Assembly (NCBI GenBank): GCA_013388525.1
Contig: JACAFA010000181.1
Coordinates: 1 to 30,944, forward strand
Direction: 5' to 3'
Origin: Ignavibacteriaceae bacterium
Lineage (GTDB): Bacteria; Bacteroidota; Ignavibacteria; Ignavibacteriales; Ignavibacteriaceae
Length of the DNA: 30,944 nt
This document shows positions 16,511 through 25,900 of the stretch, piece after piece; position 1 is the first letter of the stretch; each line of letters begins with the position of its first letter. Under the pieces are notes generated by a model. That model saw nothing but the letters and a program-made list of their open reading frames with translations, was not told the origin of the DNA and made no database searches. The translations under genes and the position numbers were made by a program.

Positions 16511-16548
16511 AATACTTATTGCAAATTACAGGTTTTATGCTGCAAGTG

Positions 16549-17235
16549 TTAACTTTTTCTCTTTTTTAACAGAAAAAATAAAACAAGTAGCAATACTGAA
16601 CCAGATAAAATGTAAATCCAGACAGGTGTTTCTTTAAGTTTGTAGGGCTGGAAGGTTACTGAAATTGTTTTTCCACCTCCGATTTCTGATAGGTTATAGC
16701 GCCATGATAAAGATTTACCGGAAACCTGATGTGCGTTATGAGAAATAATTTCGCCGGGCATTGTATATTTATAGCTGACAGAAAAAGTGCTGGCATCGAT
16801 TCCAAAACCTGTTGCAATTGGTGGAATAAACTGGCTAAATACAACCTGACCGCTTGTTTTTTGTATGTATGAAAAATTATACTCGGCAAAAACTTTTGTT
16901 TTATTTAATGAATCAATGTGACTAAATGAAATATCAATTACTGCGTGTGTTGAAGAATCGGTTGTGTCTCTATAAACATTTACATTTTCAACTTTACTAT
17001 AATCAGATTGAAATCCTGAGATGATCGAGTCAGGATTGAAGATACCAAGGTTATCAACTACTTTCTCACTTTCTTCATTAACAAATTTCATCCAGTAGTC
17101 TATTCGCATCTTTCCTGAGCCATCAGGATAAAGAGTTACTTCCTGATAATAATTTAAGCAGCCATTTATTAATATTATTGTTGAAACAATAATTAGAAAC
17201 AATGTGAACATTCGACGAGGGTTGAATGGAGTCAT
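16549..17235 (-). CDS. Probable lipoprotein with C-terminal membrane anchor (LppM-like)
   Basis: This 228-residue protein has a hydrophobic N-terminus ending in INGC, a plausible lipobox with lipidated Cys26. The LYPDGSGKMRIDYWM segment (about 35-49) is what I associate with LppM-type/DUF3153 domains, and the extracytoplasmic part is largely beta-strand in character. A hydrophobic segment at about 205-222 followed by KKRKS would anchor the C-terminus in the inner membrane. Function is unknown. The start may be the ATG given or Met9. It is transcribed toward prs, 104 bases upstream, and diverges from the FmdB-type gene. I see no convincing promoter in the 117-base divergent gap. Confidence 0.65.
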   Translation of the reverse strand: MTPFNPRRMFTLFLIIVSTIILINGCLNYYQEVTLYPDGSGKMRIDYWMKFVNEESEKVVDNLGIFNPDSIISGFQSDYSKVENVNVYRDTTDSSTHAVIDISFSHIDSLNKTKVFAEYNFSYIQKTSGQVVFSQFIPPIATGFGIDASTFSVSYKYTMPGEIISHNAHQVSGKSLSWRYNLSEIGGGKTISVTFQPYKLKETPVWIYILSGSVLLLVLFFLLKKRKS

Positions 17236-17352
17236 AATTTTAGAATTATTTGCTTAATTTGAATCTACTTTAATTGTTGTTAATCAAATTTATAGAAAAA
17301 AAAGTAATTTAGTTTAACCGATTCAATTATTTAATCAAGGAGCGAAAATAAA

Positions 17353-17619
17353 ATGCCAACTTATGATTACAAGTGTTCTAACTGCAGTTATACATTTGAA
17401 TTTTTCCAGTCAATGACTTCTGAACCTTTAACTGAATGCCCAAAGTGCAAAGGAACTTTAAAACGAATAATTGGAGTTGGGGCAGGACCTTTATTTAAAG
17501 GCAGTGGTTTCTACCAGACAGATTATAAACAAAAGGAATCGAAGAGCAAAAAAAGCGGCGAAAGTAGTAGTGGACATTTAAGTACAGAAACGAAGAAAAG
17601 TAAGGAAGATAAGAAATAG
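17353..17619 (+). CDS. FmdB-type zinc ribbon protein
   Basis: This 88-residue protein has two CxxC pairs (Cys8/Cys11 and Cys29/Cys32) in the pattern of the FmdB/CxxC_CxxC_SSSS regulatory-protein family: MPTYDYKC at the start, FEFFQSM, then ECPKCKGTLKRI. The rest is a Lys/Ser-rich, probably disordered tail containing GSGFYQTDY, also typical of the family. A strong AAGGAG (17337-17342) precedes the ATG. The biochemical role of the family is not settled; zinc binding is an inference from the cysteines. It stands alone and converges on the large outer-membrane protein gene 49 bases away, with no clear terminator. Confidence 0.9.
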   Translation: MPTYDYKCSNCSYTFEFFQSMTSEPLTECPKCKGTLKRIIGVGAGPLFKGSGFYQTDYKQKESKSKKSGESSSGHLSTETKKSKEDKK

Positions 17620-17668
17620 GTTTTATTAATTTTGATTGATACTGCTGTCTGATTTTTAATTGAAAATT

Positions 17669-20600
17669 CTAAAAATCTGCACCAAGTGAGAAGTAAAATT
17701 TAGGGCTCGAAAATCCTTCAACATTATAAGCCCAGGCAACATCAAAGCGAAGTAGAAAATAAAGAAAGTACATCCTCGCACCAACACCGGTTCCAACAAG
17801 TAAATCATCCGTAATAACATTTCCTGAAGAATTTCTTGTGAATAAACTAATTTTACTGTTATCATACCACGTAGCTCCTGCATCTATAAAAGCAACACCG
17901 ATAATGTTATTGAAAAGTAAAGGCAAACCTCCTGTAAGCAAATAGCGGATAAGTGGAAATCTTAATTCCATATTAGCAAGTACATATCTTGTTCCAATAC
18001 GTTCAGAGTAATTATAACCTCTCAAAGGAAGAACTGCAGTAAGGAAAGCAAAATCTGAAGCAGATTCAATAGGAATTTCAGTAGTAGCAAAAGTTCTGTT
18101 TATCCAGTTCTCCGTACCACCGATGAAAAATCTTTGTGGATTTTCACCGCCCGAATAACCACCGGAAATTCTTAATGCAAGAGAATGATCATAGAAAAAT
18201 CTAAGATAAGTTCTCATATCACCGAGAATAGAATAAAAACTTTTAGTTGGGTCTGTAATTCCCAGATTTCCAAAAACATCAAATCTATATCTCGTTCCCT
18301 GAATGGGTGCAGTATAACCCCATAACACATTATCGTGAACAAAACTAACCTGAGGAACCGTAAAAGTTACATTTTCTGATGGCTCTAAAATGTTATCGAG
18401 GTTTTCACCCATAACATTCAAAATGCTGGTTCCAAAATCAAATCTATAAAATCTATTCAAAGGAAAACTTGCTGAACCTGAAATACCAAAATTTCTGTAG
18501 CGGAATAAATTCGAAGTTGAGAAACCGCGTGGATCAACTCTCAGAAGGCGTACAAATCTTGCTGTATGAAATCCTTCAATACCCCAATTAATTCTTTTTG
18601 CAAGATAGTAATATGCAAGACCGTAATCGCTGTTCTTTAAATCAATCTGTAAACCTGTTATTCCGATAAGACGATGATTACCAAGTACATCACTAAAAGA
18701 AATTACAGTAGTTCCAATTAAGCCATACAATGTACTATAAGCAGCATTGGCATAAATAAGATCGGGGGCAAAGTTAATTCTGTATTTATTTACCTTGAAG
18801 TTACCATTGCTGTCAAGGTTATCCAACGAACTAAAAGATTCATTTTCCTCATCTTTTACAGAGTCAGCAACATTTTCTGTTCCGAACACATAATTACCAA
18901 AATCAACTGTAACAGAATCACCATATTTCTTTGTTGAGTCCACAAAACTGCCGGTGAAAAAATTTGAAGGATTAAAGTCAGTAGAATCATCTTCTGCTTT
19001 ATTATCTCCGGTTTTATTTTTTTCATTCTGAGTTGCAGTGTGTGTGCTGATATCAAGATCTAATTTACCCTGTCTGTATTTAGTCAAAGGTAATTCCTTC
19101 ATTTCGAGGTCTGAGTCAAATGGATTATTCAAAAGAAATATATTAAAAGATGATTTATATAATGAAGAGAAGGCAAGTTTCTTTCCATCTTTTGAAGCAG
19201 ATAACTGGTATAAACCTGATTGGGAATTAGTAACCGGCACAGGTTGAATGTCTTTGATATCACTTACAAGATTATCTTCAGAGGAGAAAATAACTTTTTT
19301 TCTGAAAATGTTATTTATACCATTAAGGTCTGATATAAATATTATCTGGCTGCCATCAGGACTAACAATCGGGTTTGTTTCATTACTGTTAGGCATATCA
19401 GTTATTCTTTTTACTGCGCCGGTCTCAACATTAAAAGCATAAATATCTGTTTGCGAAAAATCGTGCTCGTAAATTTTAAAGTTGCCGGGGACATCATTTA
19501 TACTATTATAACTGTTTCTGTCTGAAGAAAAATATATTGTTTTCCCATCATAAGACCAGCAAGGATCTTTATCAGTAAAAATATCGTTTGTTAAATTTTT
19601 AATTTCTTTGGTTTCAAAATTATATGTATAAATATCAGTCTGTTTTGGAGTTTGACCGACAAAAGCAAGATATTTTCCATCCCACGACCATACAACACTT
19701 TGAACTCCATCCATTTTTATTGGCAGTGTGATATAATCTTCTTCTTCAACATCAAAAACATATACAACATCGTAACCATGACTTAATGCAGCAATTGCTA
19801 TCTTAGAGCCATCAGGTGACCATGTTAAGCCCGGCGTTAAAATATTCAACTCTTCAAAATTTGGTGATCTGTTACCCTGTGCTAATTCAGTTATTATCTT
19901 TCCAGTATTCGCATCCATTATATAAAGACTGAAAAAGAAATCCCTGTTTGTAATGAATGCAATTTTATCGCCCTGAGGAGAAATTGCAGGGCTGGAATTA
20001 TAGAAGCCATCATCTTTCTCAGGATCAGTTAAACGTTTTGCAAATTCATCCGGGTCCTGAGTAATTGCAACATCAGGCCAGTAAACCCGCTTGATATCTT
20101 TTTTCCATCTTTCATTGAACTCTTTAAGATTTAAACCGATGGTTTGCTTAAATGCGGGATCAACATTTCCAAAGCTTCTTAAAGCATTGATTAACTCGCT
20201 TATTTTCTCTTTACCATATCTTCTGGCTATATAATAAAAGATCGCCTGACCACCGCGATAAGCAAAATAGCCAGAAAGATTTTGAACATCCGGAAGGTAT
20301 TCATTAATTGCAGCATCTCTGATATACATATCCGTATCTTCATCCCAGCCAAGTGCCTGATACTCAGCCATTCCTTCACTAAACCAGATGGGTATCTGAA
20401 CAGTAATATTGTTTGCAATAATATTCTGAAGTGATCCCCCATAAAACATATCATTCATAACTGCATGAACAAGCTCGTGATGAATAAGGTGACGGAATTG
20501 TTTATAGGAACCGTGAAATTGTACAACAACCCTGTTTTTAAATAACTCAGTAAAACCTTCAATCCCTTCGCTCAGATAAGAATCTGTTACATTTGTTTCC

Positions 20601-20878
20601 TGAAAATCATTTTGTGAGTTATAGATTATTAGTGTAATTCTGCTGTTAATCGAGTATTTAAAACTTTCCTGAATTCTTTCCAGAGCATTTTCTGCTGCGT
20701 GTGCCGTAAATTCGGCAAGAGTTTCACCTTTCTGGTTGAAATAAATATCGAAGTGTTTTGTCTGGATATAATACCAGTCAAAGTATTTATACTGGACCTT
20801 GTTTTTCCCAAATTGTGCAAAGAGACTTATCTGCACAATAAAAATCAGAGCAAGTATTTTAAATATAATTTTTAACAT
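17669..20878 (-). CDS. Outer-membrane protein with peptidase MA-like domain, TolB-like propeller and Omp85-like barrel
   Basis: This 1069-residue protein has a signal peptide (1-22, ending LFAQ). Residues about 30-265 look like a gluzincin peptidase: HELVH (134-138) and, 30 residues later, WFSEGMAEY with Glu168 as candidate third zinc ligand. About 295-600 holds WD40/PD40-type repeats of the TolB kind (SPDGSKIAIA, WSWDGKYLAFVG, WSYDGKTIYFSSD, SPDGSQIIFISD). An acidic, low-complexity linker follows (about 620-690). From about 700 to the end alternating hydrophobic strands and a final Phe resemble a BamA/TamA-type surface antigen barrel. It is the last gene of hldA-hldE2-tamB-rnr, two bases after the rnr stop. 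Substrate and activity are unknown. Confidence 0.8.
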   Translation of the reverse strand: MLKIIFKILALIFIVQISLFAQFGKNKVQYKYFDWYYIQTKHFDIYFNQKGETLAEFTAHAAENALERIQESFKYSINSRITLIIYNSQNDFQETNVTDSYLSEGIEGFTELFKNRVVVQFHGSYKQFRHLIHHELVHAVMNDMFYGGSLQNIIANNITVQIPIWFSEGMAEYQALGWDEDTDMYIRDAAINEYLPDVQNLSGYFAYRGGQAIFYYIARRYGKEKISELINALRSFGNVDPAFKQTIGLNLKEFNERWKKDIKRVYWPDVAITQDPDEFAKRLTDPEKDDGFYNSSPAISPQGDKIAFITNRDFFFSLYIMDANTGKIITELAQGNRSPNFEELNILTPGLTWSPDGSKIAIAALSHGYDVVYVFDVEEEDYITLPIKMDGVQSVVWSWDGKYLAFVGQTPKQTDIYTYNFETKEIKNLTNDIFTDKDPCWSYDGKTIYFSSDRNSYNSINDVPGNFKIYEHDFSQTDIYAFNVETGAVKRITDMPNSNETNPIVSPDGSQIIFISDLNGINNIFRKKVIFSSEDNLVSDIKDIQPVPVTNSQSGLYQLSASKDGKKLAFSSLYKSSFNIFLLNNPFDSDLEMKELPLTKYRQGKLDLDISTHTATQNEKNKTGDNKAEDDSTDFNPSNFFTGSFVDSTKKYGDSVTVDFGNYVFGTENVADSVKDEENESFSSLDNLDSNGNFKVNKYRINFAPDLIYANAAYSTLYGLIGTTVISFSDVLGNHRLIGITGLQIDLKNSDYGLAYYYLAKRINWGIEGFHTARFVRLLRVDPRGFSTSNLFRYRNFGISGSASFPLNRFYRFDFGTSILNVMGENLDNILEPSENVTFTVPQVSFVHDNVLWGYTAPIQGTRYRFDVFGNLGITDPTKSFYSILGDMRTYLRFFYDHSLALRISGGYSGGENPQRFFIGGTENWINRTFATTEIPIESASDFAFLTAVLPLRGYNYSERIGTRYVLANMELRFPLIRYLLTGGLPLLFNNIIGVAFIDAGATWYDNSKISLFTRNSSGNVITDDLLVGTGVGARMYFLYFLLRFDVAWAYNVEGFSSPKFYFSLGADF

Positions 20879-20880
20879 TC

Positions 20881-22977
20881 TTAAAGTTCATTGTTGCTTG
20901 TAATAAAATCCAGTTCAAGGTTATCTAAATCAACCCGAACAAGTTTAACAGTAATTTTATCACCAAGACGAAATTGCTTTTTTGTTCGCCTGCCAATTAA
21001 TGAATATTTTTTCTCATCCAAAACGTAAAAATCTCCCTCTAAATCCCGGGCACGAATTAATCCTTCAGCCAAAATATCAGTTAATTCAACAAAAATTCCA
21101 TAATTTGCAACACCCGAAATAACTGCGTGGAACTCCTCACCAAGTTTATTGTGCAAATATTGAATTTGTTTCAACTTAACTGACCTGCGTTCAGCTTCCA
21201 TAGCAGTTCGTTCTGTTGCTGAAATATGTTCGCAAATTTTTGTCAATTGATCAAGAGAGTAGTTTTTGCCGGTTTTTGAAACAATAGTTTTATCAAGTAT
21301 TCTATGAACGAGCAGATCAGCATATCTTCTTATCGGTGAGGTAAAGTGTGTATAATGTTTAAATCCAAGTCCATAGTGTCCGATATTTTTTGTTGAGTAA
21401 ACAGCTTTAGCCATAGAACGAATTGCGAGCTCATTAATTACGCCCTCTTCTTCCGTACCTCTAACCTGTTTCATCAATTGATTAAACTGACTCGCTGCCT
21501 TTCCTCCTTTTGGATTAAAAGAATAGCCAAGAGATTTAACGAACCGGGCAAATTCTGTAATTTTTTCTTCGTCAGGGTAATCGTGCACTCTATAAACAAA
21601 AGGTATGTTGCCGCGCGAAAAAATTCTTTCAGCAATAGTCTTATTAGCCAGAAGCATAAATTCTTCCACGAGCATGTTGCTATCCTTCATTTCCTTTTTC
21701 AGAATGGCTGAAGGAAAACCACTCTCATCAAGTTTAAATTGGACTTCAGGAGTAAAAAATTCAAAGCTGCCGGCTTTCATTCTTTTGTTTCTTAAAATCC
21801 TGGCAATATCATTAAGTAAAGATATTTCTTTGGAGTAATCTCCTTTACCTGATTCAATAATCATTTGTACTTCTTCATAAGTAAATCTTCGTTTGCTATT
21901 AATTATTGTTTTAGCAATCTGATGATTTATTACTTCTCCTTTAGAAGTTATTTCGAAGATTACTGAGAAAGTAAGTCTGTCCTCATTCGGAACCAGAGAA
22001 CAAATATTGTTTGAAAGTTTTTCCGGAAGCATCGGAATTGCTTTGCCAACAAAATAAACACTGTTCCCTCTCTCTGCTGCCTCCTTATCAATTGAAGCTC
22101 CGGCTTTAACATAATGACTGACATCTGCAATGTGAACACCGATTTTATAATTTCCGTTCTCAAGGTTTTCAATTGAAAGAGCATCGTCAAAATCTTTTGC
22201 ATCTACAGGATCGATTGTAAAAACATTTTTACTTCTAAAATCTGTACGTCTTTGGATTTCTTCTTCACTAATTTCACGATTTATTTGTTCTGCTTCGAGA
22301 AGTGTTTTTTCACTAAACACAAATGGAATTCCAAATTCGCGTGCAATTGAAGTTACTTCTGCCTGAAGAGTGCCTTCTTTACCAATTACCTCAACTATTT
22401 CACCAACAGGATTTTGCATGCGATCTTCCCAGGAGATTTTTCCAACAGCAACTTTATCACCTGCTCTGGAATCTTTCAAACCTTTTTCATCGACATAAAT
22501 ATCCCTGTGTATTTTAGGATCGTCCGGAGTTACATAATAAAATGATCTGGATTTTTTAAGCTGCCCGACAATCTCTTTTCTTTTACGTTCAATAATTTTT
22601 GTAATCTGCCCTTCAAGATTTTTTCCTTTTTGCTTAGCAAACAAAACAACTTCAACTTTATCACCGTGGAAAGCATTATTAATATTCCTCGCAGCAATAA
22701 AAATATCACCAGTTTTAGAATTTTTAGGAGTTACAAATCCATATCCGCCATCATTCATATTAAAATAACCGATTAACCTGTTCGAATCAGGTAAAGTATA
22801 CAGCTTGTATCTTTTTCCATTTCTTGAAAGAAATTGTTCTGCTTCAAGTTCGTGTAAATGATTTTTAAGAAGCTGATACGTTCTGTCATCTTTTATCTTT
22901 AATCTTTTGGCAATTTCTTTTGATTTAAAGGAGCGATCAGGATTTTCTTTAAAGAAAGATTTAATTTGATTTTTCAT
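20881..22977 (-). CDS. rnr: Ribonuclease R
   Basis: This is a 3'-5' exoribonuclease that degrades structured RNA. Its 698 residues contain an N-terminal winged-helix segment (about 1-60), a cold-shock domain with GYGFVTP (78-84), a second cold-shock-like region, the RNB catalytic domain with the metal-binding aspartates Asp256, Asp262, Asp264 and Asp265 in IDPVDAKDFDDA, and a C-terminal S1 domain (about 618-695) with GVANYGIFVEL. The basic extension after S1 seen in E. coli is absent. The start overlaps the tamB stop in a TGATG, so translation is probably coupled. Confidence 0.96.
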   Translation of the reverse strand: MKNQIKSFFKENPDRSFKSKEIAKRLKIKDDRTYQLLKNHLHELEAEQFLSRNGKRYKLYTLPDSNRLIGYFNMNDGGYGFVTPKNSKTGDIFIAARNINNAFHGDKVEVVLFAKQKGKNLEGQITKIIERKRKEIVGQLKKSRSFYYVTPDDPKIHRDIYVDEKGLKDSRAGDKVAVGKISWEDRMQNPVGEIVEVIGKEGTLQAEVTSIAREFGIPFVFSEKTLLEAEQINREISEEEIQRRTDFRSKNVFTIDPVDAKDFDDALSIENLENGNYKIGVHIADVSHYVKAGASIDKEAAERGNSVYFVGKAIPMLPEKLSNNICSLVPNEDRLTFSVIFEITSKGEVINHQIAKTIINSKRRFTYEEVQMIIESGKGDYSKEISLLNDIARILRNKRMKAGSFEFFTPEVQFKLDESGFPSAILKKEMKDSNMLVEEFMLLANKTIAERIFSRGNIPFVYRVHDYPDEEKITEFARFVKSLGYSFNPKGGKAASQFNQLMKQVRGTEEEGVINELAIRSMAKAVYSTKNIGHYGLGFKHYTHFTSPIRRYADLLVHRILDKTIVSKTGKNYSLDQLTKICEHISATERTAMEAERRSVKLKQIQYLHNKLGEEFHAVISGVANYGIFVELTDILAEGLIRARDLEGDFYVLDEKKYSLIGRRTKKQFRLGDKITVKLVRVDLDNLELDFITSNNEL

Positions 22978-25900
22978 CAGAATACAAAACTATATTTTAA
23001 TCCAAGTTCATTTATCATTTCGCTGTAGGTTGCTGATTGGTATGAAGGTTCTTTTCTATCAAATCTTATGATAAGATTCGGGAAGTATAACGGATGTTCA
23101 ATTTTAACATTTGCACGGCTGAGATCCTGAAAAACCTGAGAAGTGCCTCCTATCTCGTATCTGAAATTACCGACTTTACCTATCAAGCTGAAAACAGTTT
23201 CCGAACCAACCTGCTGCACATTAACACTTCTCACAACATCTCCAAGTTTTTCATTCAGAACTGTACCGACGATAGAACCCGCCAACGAAGCAGCTGTAGA
23301 TGCAGCAAAGTTAGATTCCTGCAATGATGCATCTTCCGGAAATTTATTTACAATTATGAAAAACATTGCATCTGAAGATGTTTTTGTTACATCAAGTTCA
23401 AACTGATTGGCGTTTCTTCTGCTTTTATAAACTTCAATACTGCTTTCATCCTGAAGGAATTTAGTCGTAATATTTTCTGCAGGACCTTCGAGCTTTATTC
23501 TTATCTGAACATCCCATTCATTTGTACCTGTTCTTACTGTATCAGGACTGTAAAAACTTTCATAGGTTGCAATAACGTTAACATAAGGATTATCTATTTC
23601 GTCCAGAAATCTGATATTGCCTTCAGCACGAAAAGTTTTTATAAAATCTAACTTTGAACCATCCAAAAGTCTTAATTCTCCTTTTGCAAAAGGAATATCA
23701 TTTACAATTGAATATTCAATATTGCCACCGAGATAAGCAGTTAAATTCTGTTTGAATTCACGCGAGATAACGAAAACAACTTTTGCTTCTTTTTCAACCT
23801 CTAACTTCAGGTTAAGATTAAAAGGAATATCTACTTCCGGTTCCAGTTCTGTTTTTCTTAGTTCAGAAACTTGTATCAAACTATCGATTTCTTTCTTTTG
23901 AAGATCCTCGCTTAATTCTGAGATAAAGATGTAAGTAAATTTATCATTCTCGTTTGAGAAGGCAGATTGAGTCGGAGAGTACGTAATACTTGCACCATCT
24001 TTAAGTATTAAGTCAGCATTAAGAGAACTTCTGTTTTCTGAAGAAGAAAAGACAATAGGTTCGCGCGTCTTTATTGCGATGTTACCATAAAGCGCCGGAT
24101 TAGCTGCCCGCGACCGGTCATCAAATAATTTCAATGATCCCAAAGCCTGAATGTTGATGCTTTCGGAAACAAAATTTTTATGAACATATTCACCTGTTAC
24201 TGTCATTGTACCTCCATCCTTGAGGTTCTTTTCATTACTTAAGTTCAGGTTTGAAATAATTATTTTATTATTCTCAAATTTAAGCTGAGCATCAAGAAGG
24301 TAAGTCAGATTAACAGCTTCAAAAATAAAAGATGAGTTATCAATTGATAAACTGCCTGTGTTTTTAATATCGCTGTATGGTCCCTTAAAATTTATTTCTC
24401 CATTCATCAAACCTTTAATATTTTTAATACCGGGGACAAAGCCAGCAGCAAACCGAAGATCAAATTTATCCGCAAAAAATGTTATATCAATTAAATCATT
24501 ACTTGAAAATCTTTCCTTTGCATTAAATGAAAGATCAATTGGTACTGTTCCTTCAATTCCAAGACTTCTTCTTGGTTTTGAAGTTTCCGTTTCATAAAAA
24601 CTAAGGTCACCATTTAACATTTTGTCATTATAATTAACCGCACTCTTAACAGAACCAAGATAATAATTTTGAATTTTGATTGAATCAATTGCGTAACTAA
24701 GAAGTATCTGAGGATCGTTGGCTGTTCCTGTTAACAAAAATTCAAGATTCAATTCGCCATCAAAAGATCTTTCTGCAGGAAGACCAAGAAGATTTTCAGT
24801 TAAATTCTTTACTCTGAAATTGTTCAACTTCAATACTAAGTCTTCTTTGCCGGTTAAAGATAACTCACCGTTCAAATCAAGCATTCCGCCGTTATGATTT
24901 AGTTTGAAAGAATCAAAAATAAATTTGTCATTCGAGTAGCTAAACTTTATATCACCAGAATTAAGTAAATCAAAATTGTAATATTTGAAAAATAATCTGT
25001 CGAGAAGAACGTCAACCAAACCATTCTCTACTTCCAGTGAACCTGAAAAATCTAAACTGGTAAATTCATCATACACAGCACTCATACTAATTTGTGCATT
25101 GTTCTGATTGAAGTTCAAACTAAATTTCAAATCACTTATATCGCTGCCGACAAAAATTCTTTTCACATCCATTTCTATATCAGCTGTAAATCCTTCAAAG
25201 GAATCCCCTAAGGATTGATTGTTTATTTTTGTGTATAAATCAAATTCGGAAAGATAGAATAGTTCCAAACCATCCCAGTATTTCATCTGATTAATTTTTG
25301 TATCAAGAGTCAGAATGGTTGTATCACCTGAAGCAATTAATTTGCCCAGAATTTCTCCATCAACTTCAATCTCAGCGTTGCCAAGGAAAAGAGATAGTAA
25401 TTCAAAAGATTTTAATTCAAGAAGATACTGGACATTTAAGTTCCGTTTTAAAGATAATTCCGCAGGTTTAACAGTTAAATTTTCAGATTTAATCAGTGAT
25501 TCAGACTTAGTAAAATCAGGCGGTTGTATCTGCTCAATCTTTTTCTGAATTGCTGAAGAAAGTAATGTTGATTCACCGGCAATTGCATCTATTAATTCCG
25601 GTAGAGTAAACTTTCCAGTTATCGTAAGGTCCGCAAGATCAGAAATTATATTTATAATCCGATTTTCTTCACTGCTTCTAATGTCAGCAATTAAAGTTGT
25701 GCTATCTATCTGAATATCATTTAATCGCGAACTATCTATTTCAAGTACAGCAAACAAATTCAGATTATCCTGGTTAAAGTTTTCTCCTTCTCCTTTAAGT
25801 GTAATGTTCAGGTCCGAACTTATTTCACTTTCTTTCATAAAATCATAAATATTAAATCCGGCAAGCACAATATCAAAATTATATTTTGTATTTGAAGTAT

